NCBI RefSeq assembly: GCF_041080655.1
Contig: NZ_CP163525.1
Span: 3,224,001 to 3,288,000 of the forward strand
Reading direction: 5' to 3'
Origin: Streptomyces sp. CG4
GTDB lineage: Bacteria > Actinomycetota > Actinomycetes > Streptomycetales > Streptomycetaceae
Length of the DNA: 64,000 nt
Shown here: piece by piece, positions 10,818 to 21,200 of the stretch
Numbering within the stretch: position 1 is the first letter of the stretch
Layout of the letters: each line of letters starts with the position of its first letter
Translations under genes and position numbers: made by a program
The notes under the pieces: generated by a model
Databases searched by the model: none
The model's input: only the letters and a program-made list of their open reading frames with translations
Told to the model about the DNA's origin: nothing

Positions 10818-13800
10818 ATGAGCCATCCTCGCCCGTCCCACGCCGTACCAGGCGGGGAGAGCGACACTCCTTACCCTGTCGACCTCGGCACCCGCGACCG
10901 GCAAGAGGTACCTCCCGAATTGCTCGCGGCTCTAGAGGAGCTGTCCGCCGCGCTCACCCGGTCCCTGGACGCGCGCCCGTCCCCGACGGCTGACGCCCTT
11001 CTGCGCCTCAGCGAGGCAGACGTCGAATATGCCCTCAACTCGACGCGCGTATCGTGGCGGCGCCACCTGCTGCACGCGCTGCGCATTCCTATGGACGGGA
11101 CCAAGGTCAACCGTGCCCTGTGCCACGACGTCCTGACCCGCATCCGGCGCGACCCTGAAGCGCCCCGCGGCCGTCAGGCGGCCTGGCATCTGAGTCTTCC
11201 CGTCCTCGACGACCTGGCCCGGGCTGGCCGACGGCACGCTGTAGGCCAGTCCGACGACGACCTTGGTCCGCTCACCCACCGATGGACCCCCGCCCTGCTG
11301 CAGTTGACGGTCTGGTCGCACCTCAGAGCGAGCGCTGAGGACGCTCCCCTGTGGGCGTGGGCTCTGGAGCAGCCGTGGCTGGCGGAGACGGACGTCCCGG
11401 TCCAGGTGGTACGGGAAGCCGCACACCGGGTCGTTGAGCTGGCTCAGCAGACGCCCACTGCGCCCGAAGACGACAACGCGACCGCTGCCATCAACGCCAC
11501 TGCTGCGGATGCGTCGGCCGCCCTACCCACCGACCCCCCTGACGCGGACCAGCTGAAAGCCGCGCTCGCACGCATTACTGATGCGCTGACCGCCGCGGCC
11601 GAACCGGCCCGCCGGACGGCGGAGGCCGTTGCCGCCCAAGCCCGACCGTCCACCGACGATCTGAACGTGCTGTGCGAGGTAACCGAGGCTTTCGACTCCG
11701 CGGCGCGAAGCCTAAAGGCGCACGGGGCGACACCCGCTGTGGCCGATCTGCCCCACTTCCGGCAGGCGACCGACACAGCACTGGCCCGATTGTCCACCGG
11801 GCGCCTGCGCCAACGACTCACCAGGGTGGCACAGTTGGAGTGCGCGCCGGGCGATCCGGCGCTCGCCCAGGACCTGGAAACGGCCCGCGATCGGGCAGGC
11901 GCCCTGGTGGGGATCGACGACTGGGGCCCCACGGACCAAGTGGACGCCGAGGCCCTCGACGCGCTGTTGACGATGGTGGAGCGGCACGAAGCAGACCAAA
12001 ACCCCAACGACATCCTCACGTTGCTGCCCACAGCCGTGAAAGGCCGCTGTGCGGCATATCCGGCTGGGCGCTACAGCGAACTTCGGCTCGGAGCAGCCGC
12101 CCAGAAGGCTGCCGCGTCGGCTCCCCCTCGGGCCAAGTCTGCGCCGCCTATACCAGTCCCGACCCCCCGCCCGCCCGCGGCAGCCACGCGAGACGCCTCC
12201 CCCGCTCCCTCCGCGTCGGGACACGACATAGCGCAACAACGGCCCGCGGCCCCGGGCGACAACGGCCACCCTGCCCCCGAGCCCCGCGAGGCAGGCTCCC
12301 CTGAGATCCTCCCCACCGACCTCGCCCCTCGGACGCCGGCACCCGAGCCCCGGACCCCCAGCCCCACCCCGACGCGTCCTTCCTCGACCACGAGCGCTCC
12401 AGAGGGCCAGACGTCTCCCATTGCACCGCCGCACAAGTCCCTGGCAGACAAAGCCCAGACCGGACAGTCGAAGACCCGCACCTCTCTGGCAAAGCTCATC
12501 TCGGCCGAGCAGTATGGCCTAGCCGCCGCCCTCGCCGTCCGCCTCGGCGAACCACCGCATAGGATCACCGCGCTACAGCTCGCTGCCTGCGCGGCTGCCG
12601 TGCACTCGCCGAGCAGCGAAAGCCTTACCGAGATGCGCGGCCTGCTCTCAGGTCACGCCATCGACGAGTTGACGGGCGACCGTCCCGACGCAGCGCTCAC
12701 GACCGCGGCGCTGCTGCGTACTGTCCTTGTGACGGGTGACCCCGAAGTGGGCGCCTCCCTGAGCCGGGTAGCGAACGGCGTGCCACGGAGCCTGGCCCGT
12801 GTAGCGGATGAAGTGGCCCAGCGGGCCCTGAAGTCGCTTCTCCTGCACTCCCCGCCCCTGGCTCTGGCACGCAACCGGGCGGAACTCGAAAGAGCCCTGG
12901 AGGACGCACGCGACGAGTGCCGGCGGAGCCTCGAACAGGTGCCCACCATCCGGTTCCCGCGTGGGCAGAAGATCGCCCACAACTGGTGGGATTCCGAAAA
13001 AGGACTAATCGGTTCGCTGCTGCGACAGGCGGCGGACAACAACAGGCACGGCCTCGACGCGCTCGCGCAAAGGGTTCGAGAGCTGCGCGATCCCTCCATC
13101 CTGCAGCCCACGCTGGACAAGGCGGACCGAGAATTCATGGCGCCCGGGGCTCGAACGAGGCTCGAGGGCTCGTCCCGCCACGACCTGTTGCGCCAGACCG
13201 CGAAGAGCCTCACCGTCGTTGACCGGTGGGTCCGGCAGATGCAGCAGTTCACTGCACGGGACACGGACTGGAGCGTCGACCAGGTGCAGGAGATGCGCAT
13301 CGTGGTCCTCAGGTTCCGCGAGGACGTCCTGCGTGACGTGCGGGAACAAGGGGTGGCGGCCGACGTGCTCACGACTGCCGCGCTGGATGCCACCGTCGCC
13401 TCGCTCTCCACGACCTTCGCCCTGCTGGCGGGGGAAACGCAGCTCGACGAAACCGAGCTGTCCGTCGAACTCGCCCTGCGGTCGGAGCTCCTCAAGATAC
13501 CCGGAACTGTGATCGACGAAGCCGGCGCCATTCAGCCGCACGCCGAGGTGTCCGTCCGCGAGCTGGTGGAGGCGGGCGGCCGTTCTTGGGAGGAGGCAGT
13601 GCGGGCTCAGGCATCCGGCGAGGTGTTCGCCACGGCGCACAGGATTCTCGATCTGTGGGCGAAACAGCAGCTTCCCTTCCTGCCCCCGCAGAGCGTGCCT
13701 TCGGAAGGGTTGTGCGCCCACGTCGAGGAAGCCGGTCGGCGGATCGCGCGGGAGCTGCGCGACACGCGCGAACGGTTGGAGGAGATGCTGCGTCACGCCC

Positions 13801-16800
13801 GCGTTGACGGAGCACTCAACGAGGAGCAGGAGCGCCTGTTCGAGCGGCGGCTGCGGGACGCCGTCCCCCGCCCGGACGGTGATCTCACACATGTGCGCCG
13901 GGCCTTGGTAGCCCTCTCCGAGGAACTGAACCGGGCCCGAGCGGGCCACGCCGCCAAGTTGCGTACCCGGCTCGGCAACATCGAGGGGTTGTCCCCCGAG
14001 GACCAGGACCGCGTCGAGCAACTGATCGATGCCGGTGATTTGCTCACCGCCGACGAACTGGTCTCCCACCTGGTGAACGGTGAGAGCATTCCCGACATCG
14101 AGTCGTCCGACCGCAGCCTCGCCGCCTTCTTCCCGGATGTCCCGAAGGCCATGGCCGACATGGGAGTCTGCGGCGCTCTGATCGATGCCATTCGACAGCG
14201 GACGCGCTACCTGGGGTTGGAAGCGCTCGACTATTCCTCTCTGTCCCCCGAGATCGCGGAACAGACCGCACAGGCACTCGCAGGCTGGGCTAACCTCGCC
14301 GCTCGCAAGGGCCGGGAGCGTACTCACGGCGTTCGTGAGAGCGAGCTGTTGATGCCCGCCCTTCGCCTGATTGGGTACGGCAGCAAAAAACTCCCCCAAC
14401 GGATCGACACGCCCCGCTCCCTCAGCTACCGCTTCATCGACGTGCCCGCGATCGAGTACACCGGGTCGGCCCTGGTGCCGGCGTTCGGATCTGGGCTGCG
14501 TGGCAGCCTGCGTGTGATGCTGGTGTGGGACCGGCCGTCGTCCGAGCGACTGATGTCCTGGATCCAGCAGGATCCGAACGACGACAGTCTGCTTGTCGCG
14601 TACTTCGGCACGTTGCCGGTGCGTGATCGCGAAGTGTTCGCAGCCCAGTGCGCGGGCGGACGACGTGCCCTCGTGGTGCTCGACGATGCGGCCCTGGCCC
14701 ATCTGGCCGCCTGCGGCAACCAGCGCCTGGACTCCGCCATGCGCGTGCTGCTCCCCTTCTCCGCGGTAAATCCGTATGTGATGGGCAAACGTGCTCCGGT
14801 GGCCGAGGAGATGTTCTACGGCCGTGACACGGAGCTCGACGAGGTGCTGAGCGCCACAGGAGAGCAGGTGGTGTTCGGCGGGCGCGGCCTCGGAAAGTCG
14901 GCACTTCTGAAGGCCGCTGGACGCAAATACGAGGCGCAGTTGCATGGTGCGCGGCTCAGTCTACTCATCTCCCTGGACTCGACGTTCACCGGCACCAACG
15001 CTCCATCATCCGTCGTCTGGGATCGAATCGGGCGTCGCCTGCTGGAACGCGACGAGTTCACTCCGTCTCGCAAAGTGAAGGCGAGTTCCGTCCTGACCCG
15101 CGAGCATGTCCTGGCCGACATCCAGGAGTGGCTGCGTGTGGACCCAAAGCGCAGACTCCTCATCATGCTCGACGAGGCGGACGGCTTCTTCGAGTCCGAC
15201 TCACCACAGTTCACCGAGACCAGGTTCCTTCGCGATCTGGGTGCCGACACGGGTGACCGGGTCAAGGTGGTCTTCGCCGGCCTGCACTCCGTTCAGCGCT
15301 ACGCGAAAATCGCCGAGAACAGCCCGTTCGGCCATCTCTCCCAGAACCCCACGGCAATCGGCCCGCTGCCCCCGCAGGACGCGGTCGACCTGCTCACAAA
15401 ACCACTGGAGGCTCTGGGGTACCGCTTTGAGGAGCCCGTGCTGGTGCACCGCATCCTCGGCCACTGCTCGTACCAGCCGTTCCTGCTCCAGATGTTCGGA
15501 CACCGCCTGGTGCAGACCATGCACGGCAAGCGGACCGGTTCAGCCTCGGGCCCGCCGTACACCATCACCCGGGCCGATGTGGAGACGGTCCAGTCGGACA
15601 AGGATCTGCGGTTCAGCATCACTGAAGCCTTCCACGACACACTGCGGCTCGATCCCCGCTACAACGTGATCGCGAATGTGGTCGCGCACCATGCGCACCA
15701 CTACGGCTTGGACTCCCGGCTCAGCCAGGTGCAGTTGCGGGAGGAGTGCACATACTGGTGGCACGAGGGCTTCGAGAACCTGGACACTGACCGGTTCCGC
15801 GCCTATCTGTCGGAGATGGAAGGGCTCGGGGTGCTCGCACCTGACGCCGACCACCGTGGCTGGCACCTGCGCAGCGCCAACGCTCTCAGCATGATCGGGA
15901 ATCTGGGGACGGTGGAGGCCGAACTAGCGCAGGCATCCAACCGTAAGGTGCCAGAGCACTTCAGCAAGTTCGAAGCACGCCGCCAGTCACGCAACGGCTA
16001 CTCCTATTCCCCCCTCACAGCCGACCAGGTCGCGGACGTGCTGCCCGGACATGGCAACCAGGCACGCCTGATCATCGGAACGCCCGCCACTGGCGTTGAC
16101 AGAGTCGCCGAAGCCCTGAAAGACGTCGCCGTGGCAACTGGCTGGGACCTGCCTCAGGTGTCCAGCCGCTCAGACTTCGACCGCCGCCTCCAAGAAGGCA
16201 CCCCTGGTCGGAAGCGGGTCGTGGTGTCGGATCTCACGGAGAAGGCCCCCCGTGACGACGCCTGTCTGAAAACGCTGGAGAGCGCAGTCAGCCTCATCCC
16301 GGACCGGTCCGGTGTCACTCGCTCGGCCGTGATCGTCGCAGGCCCCAACCAGCGGGCCCTGTGGTCCCTGGCCGCTAGTGGCGAACTCGAGGACGGTATG
16401 GGGATCGAGGTACTCGTACTACGGCGATTCAGCCCGGACGGACTGCGCGCCTGGGCCCAGGACAAGGAGGCATTCACCTCCGATACCCAGATGGAGCAGC
16501 TCTGGGAGACCACCGGAGGTTGGCCCCTCCTCATCGACCGGCTCGCCGCCAGCCTGTTCGCCAGGCTTCCCGAAGATGAAGCCCTGCGCCAGGTGGTGGC
16601 CGGTCTGGAGGAAGCCGAGGAGGCGAAAAAGTTCCTAGCGGAGGCTGGCCTTGTTCCGCGCACGCCGCAGTGGATCGCCTACCGCGCGGTCAGTGAGTTC
16701 ATGACGGATGAAGGCATGAGTGCCGGTGATCTCCTGGCGGCGGTGGAAGCCGCCACGGACGGTGACCAGATCGACGCTGCGGAGGCGCTCGGCGCGCTGC

Positions 16801-16892
16801 GGGCCCTCCAGGTCTTCGATTCGAACGCGGCGGGCAGGCACCGTCTCGAGGGCGTGCTGCACGCATGCTGGGATCGGGTTCACGCAGCCTGA
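10818..16892 (+). CDS. Giant P-loop ATPase (STAND/AAA-like), 2024 aa
   Basis: Third gene of the helicase operon. Order seen: an alpha-helical N-terminal region (to about 430); a Pro/Ala-rich low-complexity linker (about 434-541); a long, charged, largely helical middle (about 545-1180); a region at about 1180-1330 preceding the ATPase; then the NTPase. The Walker A is GGRGLGKSALL (K1360), preceded by FYGRDTEL as in STAND/ORC-type ATPases. The Walker B is LLIMLDEAD (D1452/E1453). A winged-helix-like part follows, and the C-terminal domain (about 1747-2024) includes TGGWPLLIDRLAA. No effector enzyme is obvious, so it may be a sensor or motor working with the helicase. Translation starts at the ATG following TTGGAGCCCGT. 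Placement in a conflict system is inference from size, architecture and neighbours. Confidence 0.87.
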   Translation: MSHPRPSHAVPGGESDTPYPVDLGTRDRQEVPPELLAALEELSAALTRSLDARPSPTADALLRLSEADVEYALNSTRVSWRRHLLHALRIPMDGTKVNRALCHDVLTRIRRDPEAPRGRQAAWHLSLPVLDDLARAGRRHAVGQSDDDLGPLTHRWTPALLQLTVWSHLRASAEDAPLWAWALEQPWLAETDVPVQVVREAAHRVVELAQQTPTAPEDDNATAAINATAADASAALPTDPPDADQLKAALARITDALTAAAEPARRTAEAVAAQARPSTDDLNVLCEVTEAFDSAARSLKAHGATPAVADLPHFRQATDTALARLSTGRLRQRLTRVAQLECAPGDPALAQDLETARDRAGALVGIDDWGPTDQVDAEALDALLTMVERHEADQNPNDILTLLPTAVKGRCAAYPAGRYSELRLGAAAQKAAASAPPRAKSAPPIPVPTPRPPAAATRDASPAPSASGHDIAQQRPAAPGDNGHPAPEPREAGSPEILPTDLAPRTPAPEPRTPSPTPTRPSSTTSAPEGQTSPIAPPHKSLADKAQTGQSKTRTSLAKLISAEQYGLAAALAVRLGEPPHRITALQLAACAAAVHSPSSESLTEMRGLLSGHAIDELTGDRPDAALTTAALLRTVLVTGDPEVGASLSRVANGVPRSLARVADEVAQRALKSLLLHSPPLALARNRAELERALEDARDECRRSLEQVPTIRFPRGQKIAHNWWDSEKGLIGSLLRQAADNNRHGLDALAQRVRELRDPSILQPTLDKADREFMAPGARTRLEGSSRHDLLRQTAKSLTVVDRWVRQMQQFTARDTDWSVDQVQEMRIVVLRFREDVLRDVREQGVAADVLTTAALDATVASLSTTFALLAGETQLDETELSVELALRSELLKIPGTVIDEAGAIQPHAEVSVRELVEAGGRSWEEAVRAQASGEVFATAHRILDLWAKQQLPFLPPQSVPSEGLCAHVEEAGRRIARELRDTRERLEEMLRHARVDGALNEEQERLFERRLRDAVPRPDGDLTHVRRALVALSEELNRARAGHAAKLRTRLGNIEGLSPEDQDRVEQLIDAGDLLTADELVSHLVNGESIPDIESSDRSLAAFFPDVPKAMADMGVCGALIDAIRQRTRYLGLEALDYSSLSPEIAEQTAQALAGWANLAARKGRERTHGVRESELLMPALRLIGYGSKKLPQRIDTPRSLSYRFIDVPAIEYTGSALVPAFGSGLRGSLRVMLVWDRPSSERLMSWIQQDPNDDSLLVAYFGTLPVRDREVFAAQCAGGRRALVVLDDAALAHLAACGNQRLDSAMRVLLPFSAVNPYVMGKRAPVAEEMFYGRDTELDEVLSATGEQVVFGGRGLGKSALLKAAGRKYEAQLHGARLSLLISLDSTFTGTNAPSSVVWDRIGRRLLERDEFTPSRKVKASSVLTREHVLADIQEWLRVDPKRRLLIMLDEADGFFESDSPQFTETRFLRDLGADTGDRVKVVFAGLHSVQRYAKIAENSPFGHLSQNPTAIGPLPPQDAVDLLTKPLEALGYRFEEPVLVHRILGHCSYQPFLLQMFGHRLVQTMHGKRTGSASGPPYTITRADVETVQSDKDLRFSITEAFHDTLRLDPRYNVIANVVAHHAHHYGLDSRLSQVQLREECTYWWHEGFENLDTDRFRAYLSEMEGLGVLAPDADHRGWHLRSANALSMIGNLGTVEAELAQASNRKVPEHFSKFEARRQSRNGYSYSPLTADQVADVLPGHGNQARLIIGTPATGVDRVAEALKDVAVATGWDLPQVSSRSDFDRRLQEGTPGRKRVVVSDLTEKAPRDDACLKTLESAVSLIPDRSGVTRSAVIVAGPNQRALWSLAASGELEDGMGIEVLVLRRFSPDGLRAWAQDKEAFTSDTQMEQLWETTGGWPLLIDRLAASLFARLPEDEALRQVVAGLEEAEEAKKFLAEAGLVPRTPQWIAYRAVSEFMTDEGMSAGDLLAAVEAATDGDQIDAAEALGALRALQVFDSNAAGRHRLEGVLHACWDRVHAA

Positions 16893-17044
16893 CCGAGAGC
16901 ACGGAGCGCCACTGCGCACCAGACAGGCGGTGCGCAGTGGCGCTCCGAAGCGCCGTTCACGCGACGTGGCAAGGTCCGGCATAGGGGATGTGCCGGGCTC
17001 AGACGCTCTTCCGGACAGCCTGACCGCCCTGTGCAACGGGCACA

Positions 17045-17326
17045 CCACCGGTGGCCTTATCTGGACGACTGGCCGGCACGGGAGAACGGCTAGCTACGCA
17101 AGTACTGCCCTCCGGGCTTAGCGAACCTCACTACGACGCCACGGTCCCAGCGGAAAAGGCCATCTCGTGGGTGCGGTCTCTGCAAGAGCGCTCCGCCGTC
17201 GGTACCGAATCACGCTTAAAAACGATCTCGGACCTGTTGCAACAGACGCTCTTCGGGGCCGAAAGCGCCCCAGATGCGCGGCTGCCCGAGCTGATGCAGC
17301 CGCGGCACGACATCGAAAAGGTTTGA
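17045..17326 (+). pseudogene. DUF3375 relic (Wadjet JetA/MukF-like), N-terminal fragment
   Basis: A broken fragment of the DUF3375 family, whose members are the JetA (kleisin/MukF-like) subunit of Wadjet anti-plasmid systems. The recognisable core is SEPHYDATVPAEKAISW followed by VGTESRL and a helical stretch ending ARLPELMQPRHDIEKV. Upstream, in another frame, LDDWPARENG then an in-frame TAG and LRKY match the residues that normally precede this core, so at least one nonsense change and one frameshift are present. The rest of the family (about 300 further residues) is absent. A GTG at 17051 could still give a 91-aa product, but I think it is dead. It lies between the helicase operon and the caspase pair, suggesting earlier defence-gene turnover here. 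Confidence 0.55.
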
Positions 17327-17375
17327 TCTAAGGTGCTCATCAGTAAACGAACTACGGGGATGGGGGGTTCGTCGC

Positions 17376-18221
17376 ATGGCCCGGGTCGTCGCGGTCCACG
17401 GGGTTGGCAAGCAGATGCTGGGCGAGGACAGCCTGCTCAAAGAGTGGTGTCCCGCACTGCAGGACGGTTTGCGTCGCGCTGGCCGACCACCGCTCTGCGA
17501 ACATGAGTTGGCCATGGCGTTCTACGGCGACCTGTTCCGGCCGGCAGGCAAGATGCTCGCGGTCGGCGACCCGTTGTACACCGCAGCCGATGTGGCCGCC
17601 GGGTTCGAACAGGAGTTGCTGCTGTCCTGGTGGCAGGCGGCGGCAGATGTGGACCCAGGTGTCTCCCCGCCGGGGCTGGACACTCTGGCACGCACGCCAC
17701 GTTCAGTGCAGGCCGCCTTGCGCGCACTGTCGAACTCGCGGTTCTTCTCCGGGATTGCGCTGCGGGCGATGATCTTCGACCTCAAGCAGGTCCGCCATTA
17801 CCTAACAGATAATCAGCTTCGGCGGATGGCCAGGGAGCGGGTCGCTGCGCTGATTGGTGCGGACACCCAGGTTGTCGTCGGACATTCCCTGGGAACCATC
17901 ATCGCCTACGAGGCGCTGTGCGCCCTACCCAACCACGGGGTCCGGGCGCTAGTCACAATGGGGTCGCCGTTGGGCATTCCGATGATTTTCGATCGGTTAC
18001 TGCCCAAGCCCGGCCGCTGGCCCGGGGCCGACACTCTGGCCTGGACAAACATCGTCGACAGCGGTGATGTTGTAGCCCTGGTCAAGGACCTACGGCCTCA
18101 GTTCGGCCAGCAGCTCCGCTCTGCGCTGGTGCACAACGGTTCCCATGCCCATGACGCCACCATCTACCTCACCAGTTTCCTCACTGGTAGCGCGATCGCC
18201 GAGGGCCTCGATGCCGGCTGA
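17376..18221 (+). CDS. Alpha/beta-hydrolase (lipase-like), partner of caspase-WD40 protein
   Basis: A 281-aa serine hydrolase. It starts with VVAVHGVGKQ, the oxyanion-type HG motif near the N terminus of alpha/beta hydrolases, and has the nucleophile elbow GHSLG with S171. Candidate acid and base residues lie in VDSGDVVAL and in HNGSHAHDAT near the C terminus. No signal peptide or membrane segment is apparent, so it should act in the cytosol. The ATG follows GGGGATGGGGGG. Its last 11 bases overlap the start of the caspase gene, so the two are translationally coupled. By context it may be a second effector (lipid or ester hydrolysis) or a processing target of the caspase; both ideas are inference. 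Confidence 0.85.
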   Translation: MARVVAVHGVGKQMLGEDSLLKEWCPALQDGLRRAGRPPLCEHELAMAFYGDLFRPAGKMLAVGDPLYTAADVAAGFEQELLLSWWQAAADVDPGVSPPGLDTLARTPRSVQAALRALSNSRFFSGIALRAMIFDLKQVRHYLTDNQLRRMARERVAALIGADTQVVVGHSLGTIIAYEALCALPNHGVRALVTMGSPLGIPMIFDRLLPKPGRWPGADTLAWTNIVDSGDVVALVKDLRPQFGQQLRSALVHNGSHAHDATIYLTSFLTGSAIAEGLDAG

Positions 18222-21200
18222 GCCACGCAGGTATTTGATCGCCACCGCAGTGGCCCACTACAAGGAACAGCCGGATTGGGACCGTCCCGGGCTGGTCGAG
18301 GCGCGGCAGAACATCATCGACCTGTTCACTGACCGCTTCGGCTACCAGCATGTCAGCGATCTCGGTCTTGACCCGACCGAGAATCAGTTGACAGAAAGAC
18401 TGCGGGCCTTCTGCAAGTCACCCGAGCGCCACGAGGACGACTTGATCGTCGTCTACATCGCGGGCCATGGAGAGGTCCTGGACGAGGAAGACGGCGGTGG
18501 TCACGTTCTCTTGACCTCAGAAACCGATCCGGATGACATCGCGGACGCACTACCCACGGAGACATTGGCCCGCAAAATGCTCGCGGGTACGCGAGTGCGC
18601 CGCCTGCTGTTGATGCTAGATACCTGCTATGCGGGACAGGGTGGCAACGAACTCGCCGCTGTGGCGTTGGAACGGACAAGCCGTCAATGGAGCGCACAGC
18701 CCGGCTCCGGACTGATCATCCTCTCTTCCGCGCAACCTCTGCAGCAGGCCGAGGCTGGAGCGTTCCCACGGAGGCTGGCCCGGGCCGTTGACAGCTTGAT
18801 TACTGCTGGTCATGGTCCCCGCGCGCTAGCGTTGGACGCGGTCGCCCAACAAATGAACGCGACCCCTGGCTACCAGCACGTCAGCCTCCTCCAGGTCGGA
18901 CTTGCTGGAGAGATTCCTCCGTTCCTGCCTAATCCCCGGCATGATCCCTACCTGACCGAAGTCGACCTCTCCGTACAGCAGGAATCAAGCTGGAGGCGGC
19001 AGGCTGACCTACGCGATACCGAGCTGCAGAGCCGCTTCCTCGTGCGTGCCAGAGCCAGCCGAGATACTGACCCAACGGCCTGGTGGTTCACCGGGCGCAG
19101 CACAGCGCTGGCCGACATCGCTACATGGCTCAGACGCCCCCTGAGTCAGATGACTACGCCAGCTCTGGCAGTCACCGCCGGCCCCGGATCGGGTAAGACC
19201 GCCCTGCTAGGGCTCCTGGCCACCCTTGCCCACAGAGAGCTGCGCCACACCGTACCCACTCACGCTTTGGGTCTCGACCACTGTGTAGAGCAGGCGGCCA
19301 GTGATATCGACGTCGCCATTTACGCCCAGAGTCAGACAGACCAACAGGTGCTCGCTGGCATCAGCTCCGCCGCGAAGGTTAGCGCCGCCACGGTCGGGCG
19401 ACTTCTCGAGGCCCTCAGCGGACGAGACAGGCCCATCACCGTGATGGTGGATGCTCTCGACGAGGCAGCATCGCCCGAAACCCTGTGCGCCACAATCCTA
19501 CGCCCGCTTATCAAGCACTCGAACGGGCGCATCCGTCTACTCCTGGGCGCCCGCCCCCACCTGCTTCCGCAACTGGGACTGCAACGTCATGAGCAGATCG
19601 ACCTCGACGCAGAGCGCTATGCCGACGCCGAGGCCATCCTCGCCTATACGATCCGCAACCTGGTCAGCACCAATCCAGAATCCCCCTACCGCAGGCATTC
19701 CCTTTCCGCGTGGCTACCGATCGCCACTGAGGTCGCAAAGGCAGCAGGTCACTCGTTCCTCATCGCACGCATCACCGCTGGGACCCTCGCCGCCACCCCG
19801 CACATCCCCGATCACCGCGACCACAACTGGCGGAGCAGCCTGCCCCGGCATGCTGGTCATGCCATGGCCCACGACCTCAGCGTTCGGCTCGACGTGGACG
19901 CGGACCGCGCCACAGATCTGCTGCGCCCACTTGCCTATGCATATGGACAGGGTCTCCCATGGGAGGACGTGTGGGCTCGCTTGGCGACGGCAATAAGTGG
20001 ACGCTCTTATACAGACGAGGACATCCAGTGGCTGCGTCGGGTAGCCGGTTCTTACATCGTTGAGTCCGTCGAAGATGACCGCTCCGCCTACCGTCTTTAC
20101 CACCAAGCCCTCGCTGAATACCTGCGCGGGGGCATCGATTCCGCTGCTGTCCACGCCGCCTTCGCGTCGACGCTGACCAGCCGCGTTCCGCAGACCGTCG
20201 ATGGCCACCTGAACTGGAGCCGTGCTCACCCTTATACACTTCGTAATCTCACTGCTCACGCCGCTCAAGGCACGGCACTGGACGACATTCTCGCGGAAAC
20301 AGAATTCCTCGTCCATGCCGCTCCGGATGGCCTTGCCCCTTATCTACGCCAAGCTCGGACTGAACTCGGCGAATTGAGCTCCGCGGTATACCTCGCTTCT
20401 ATCGGGGCCCATCGATACCTGGCACCGAATGCTCGCCGTCACCTCTTGGCTATTGATGCGGTGCGCTACAATGCTCACCAGCTCGCCTCAGCCCTAAAGA
20501 GCCGAATGGGTTCGGAGACCTGGCGGCCTGTCCACGCTACCGGCGGAGACGTGTCTCCGGCACTCATTAATACTCTGGTTAAGCATGAAAGTTCCGTGTA
20601 CCGGGTAGCATGCACCGAGCTGGACGGGCGTCCGGTCGCTGTCACCACCACTGACGGGGAAATTTGGGTCTGGGACCTGATCTCCGGGCAACCGAGAGGA
20701 AACCCCCTCACCGGGCATGCCGACGCGATAGTAGATGTGCTGGCGGTCCTTGGCGTGGACGGCCGGCTAGTTGCCGTTACAGGCGGGCACGACGGCACCG
20801 TCCGGGTATGGGACCTTATCACTGCGCAACAGATCGGCGAGCCGCTGATTGATAAATACTGGGTGAGTGACATTGCGTGTGCGATGACTAATGGGCGGCC
20901 GATCGTCATCGCGGCAGGCGATGATGGGACAGTGCGGATATGGGATCTAACAACCAGAAAACCGATCGAAACCCACCTCTCAGGGCATCACAGTAATGTG
21001 TCGTCGATCGCGTGCACGACAGTCAATGGGCGGTCCATCGCCATAACTGGAGAGGAAAATGGCACGATTCAAACGTGGGATCTCACGTCAGGGAGATCCT
21101 TCGGTCGACCGCTCATAGGAGAGAATCGCCGGCTGTCCTCAATCACGTGCGCAACGCTGGATGGCCGGGCGATTGCCGTCTCAAGCGGAGGTGGTATCAC

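Noticed and set aside
13005..14945. Long open frame (646 codons) on the minus strand
   Set aside because: It lies wholly inside the 2024-aa ATPase gene, is composed of Gly/His/Gln/Arg-rich mirror sequence with no family signature, and is an expected shadow in GC-rich DNA.
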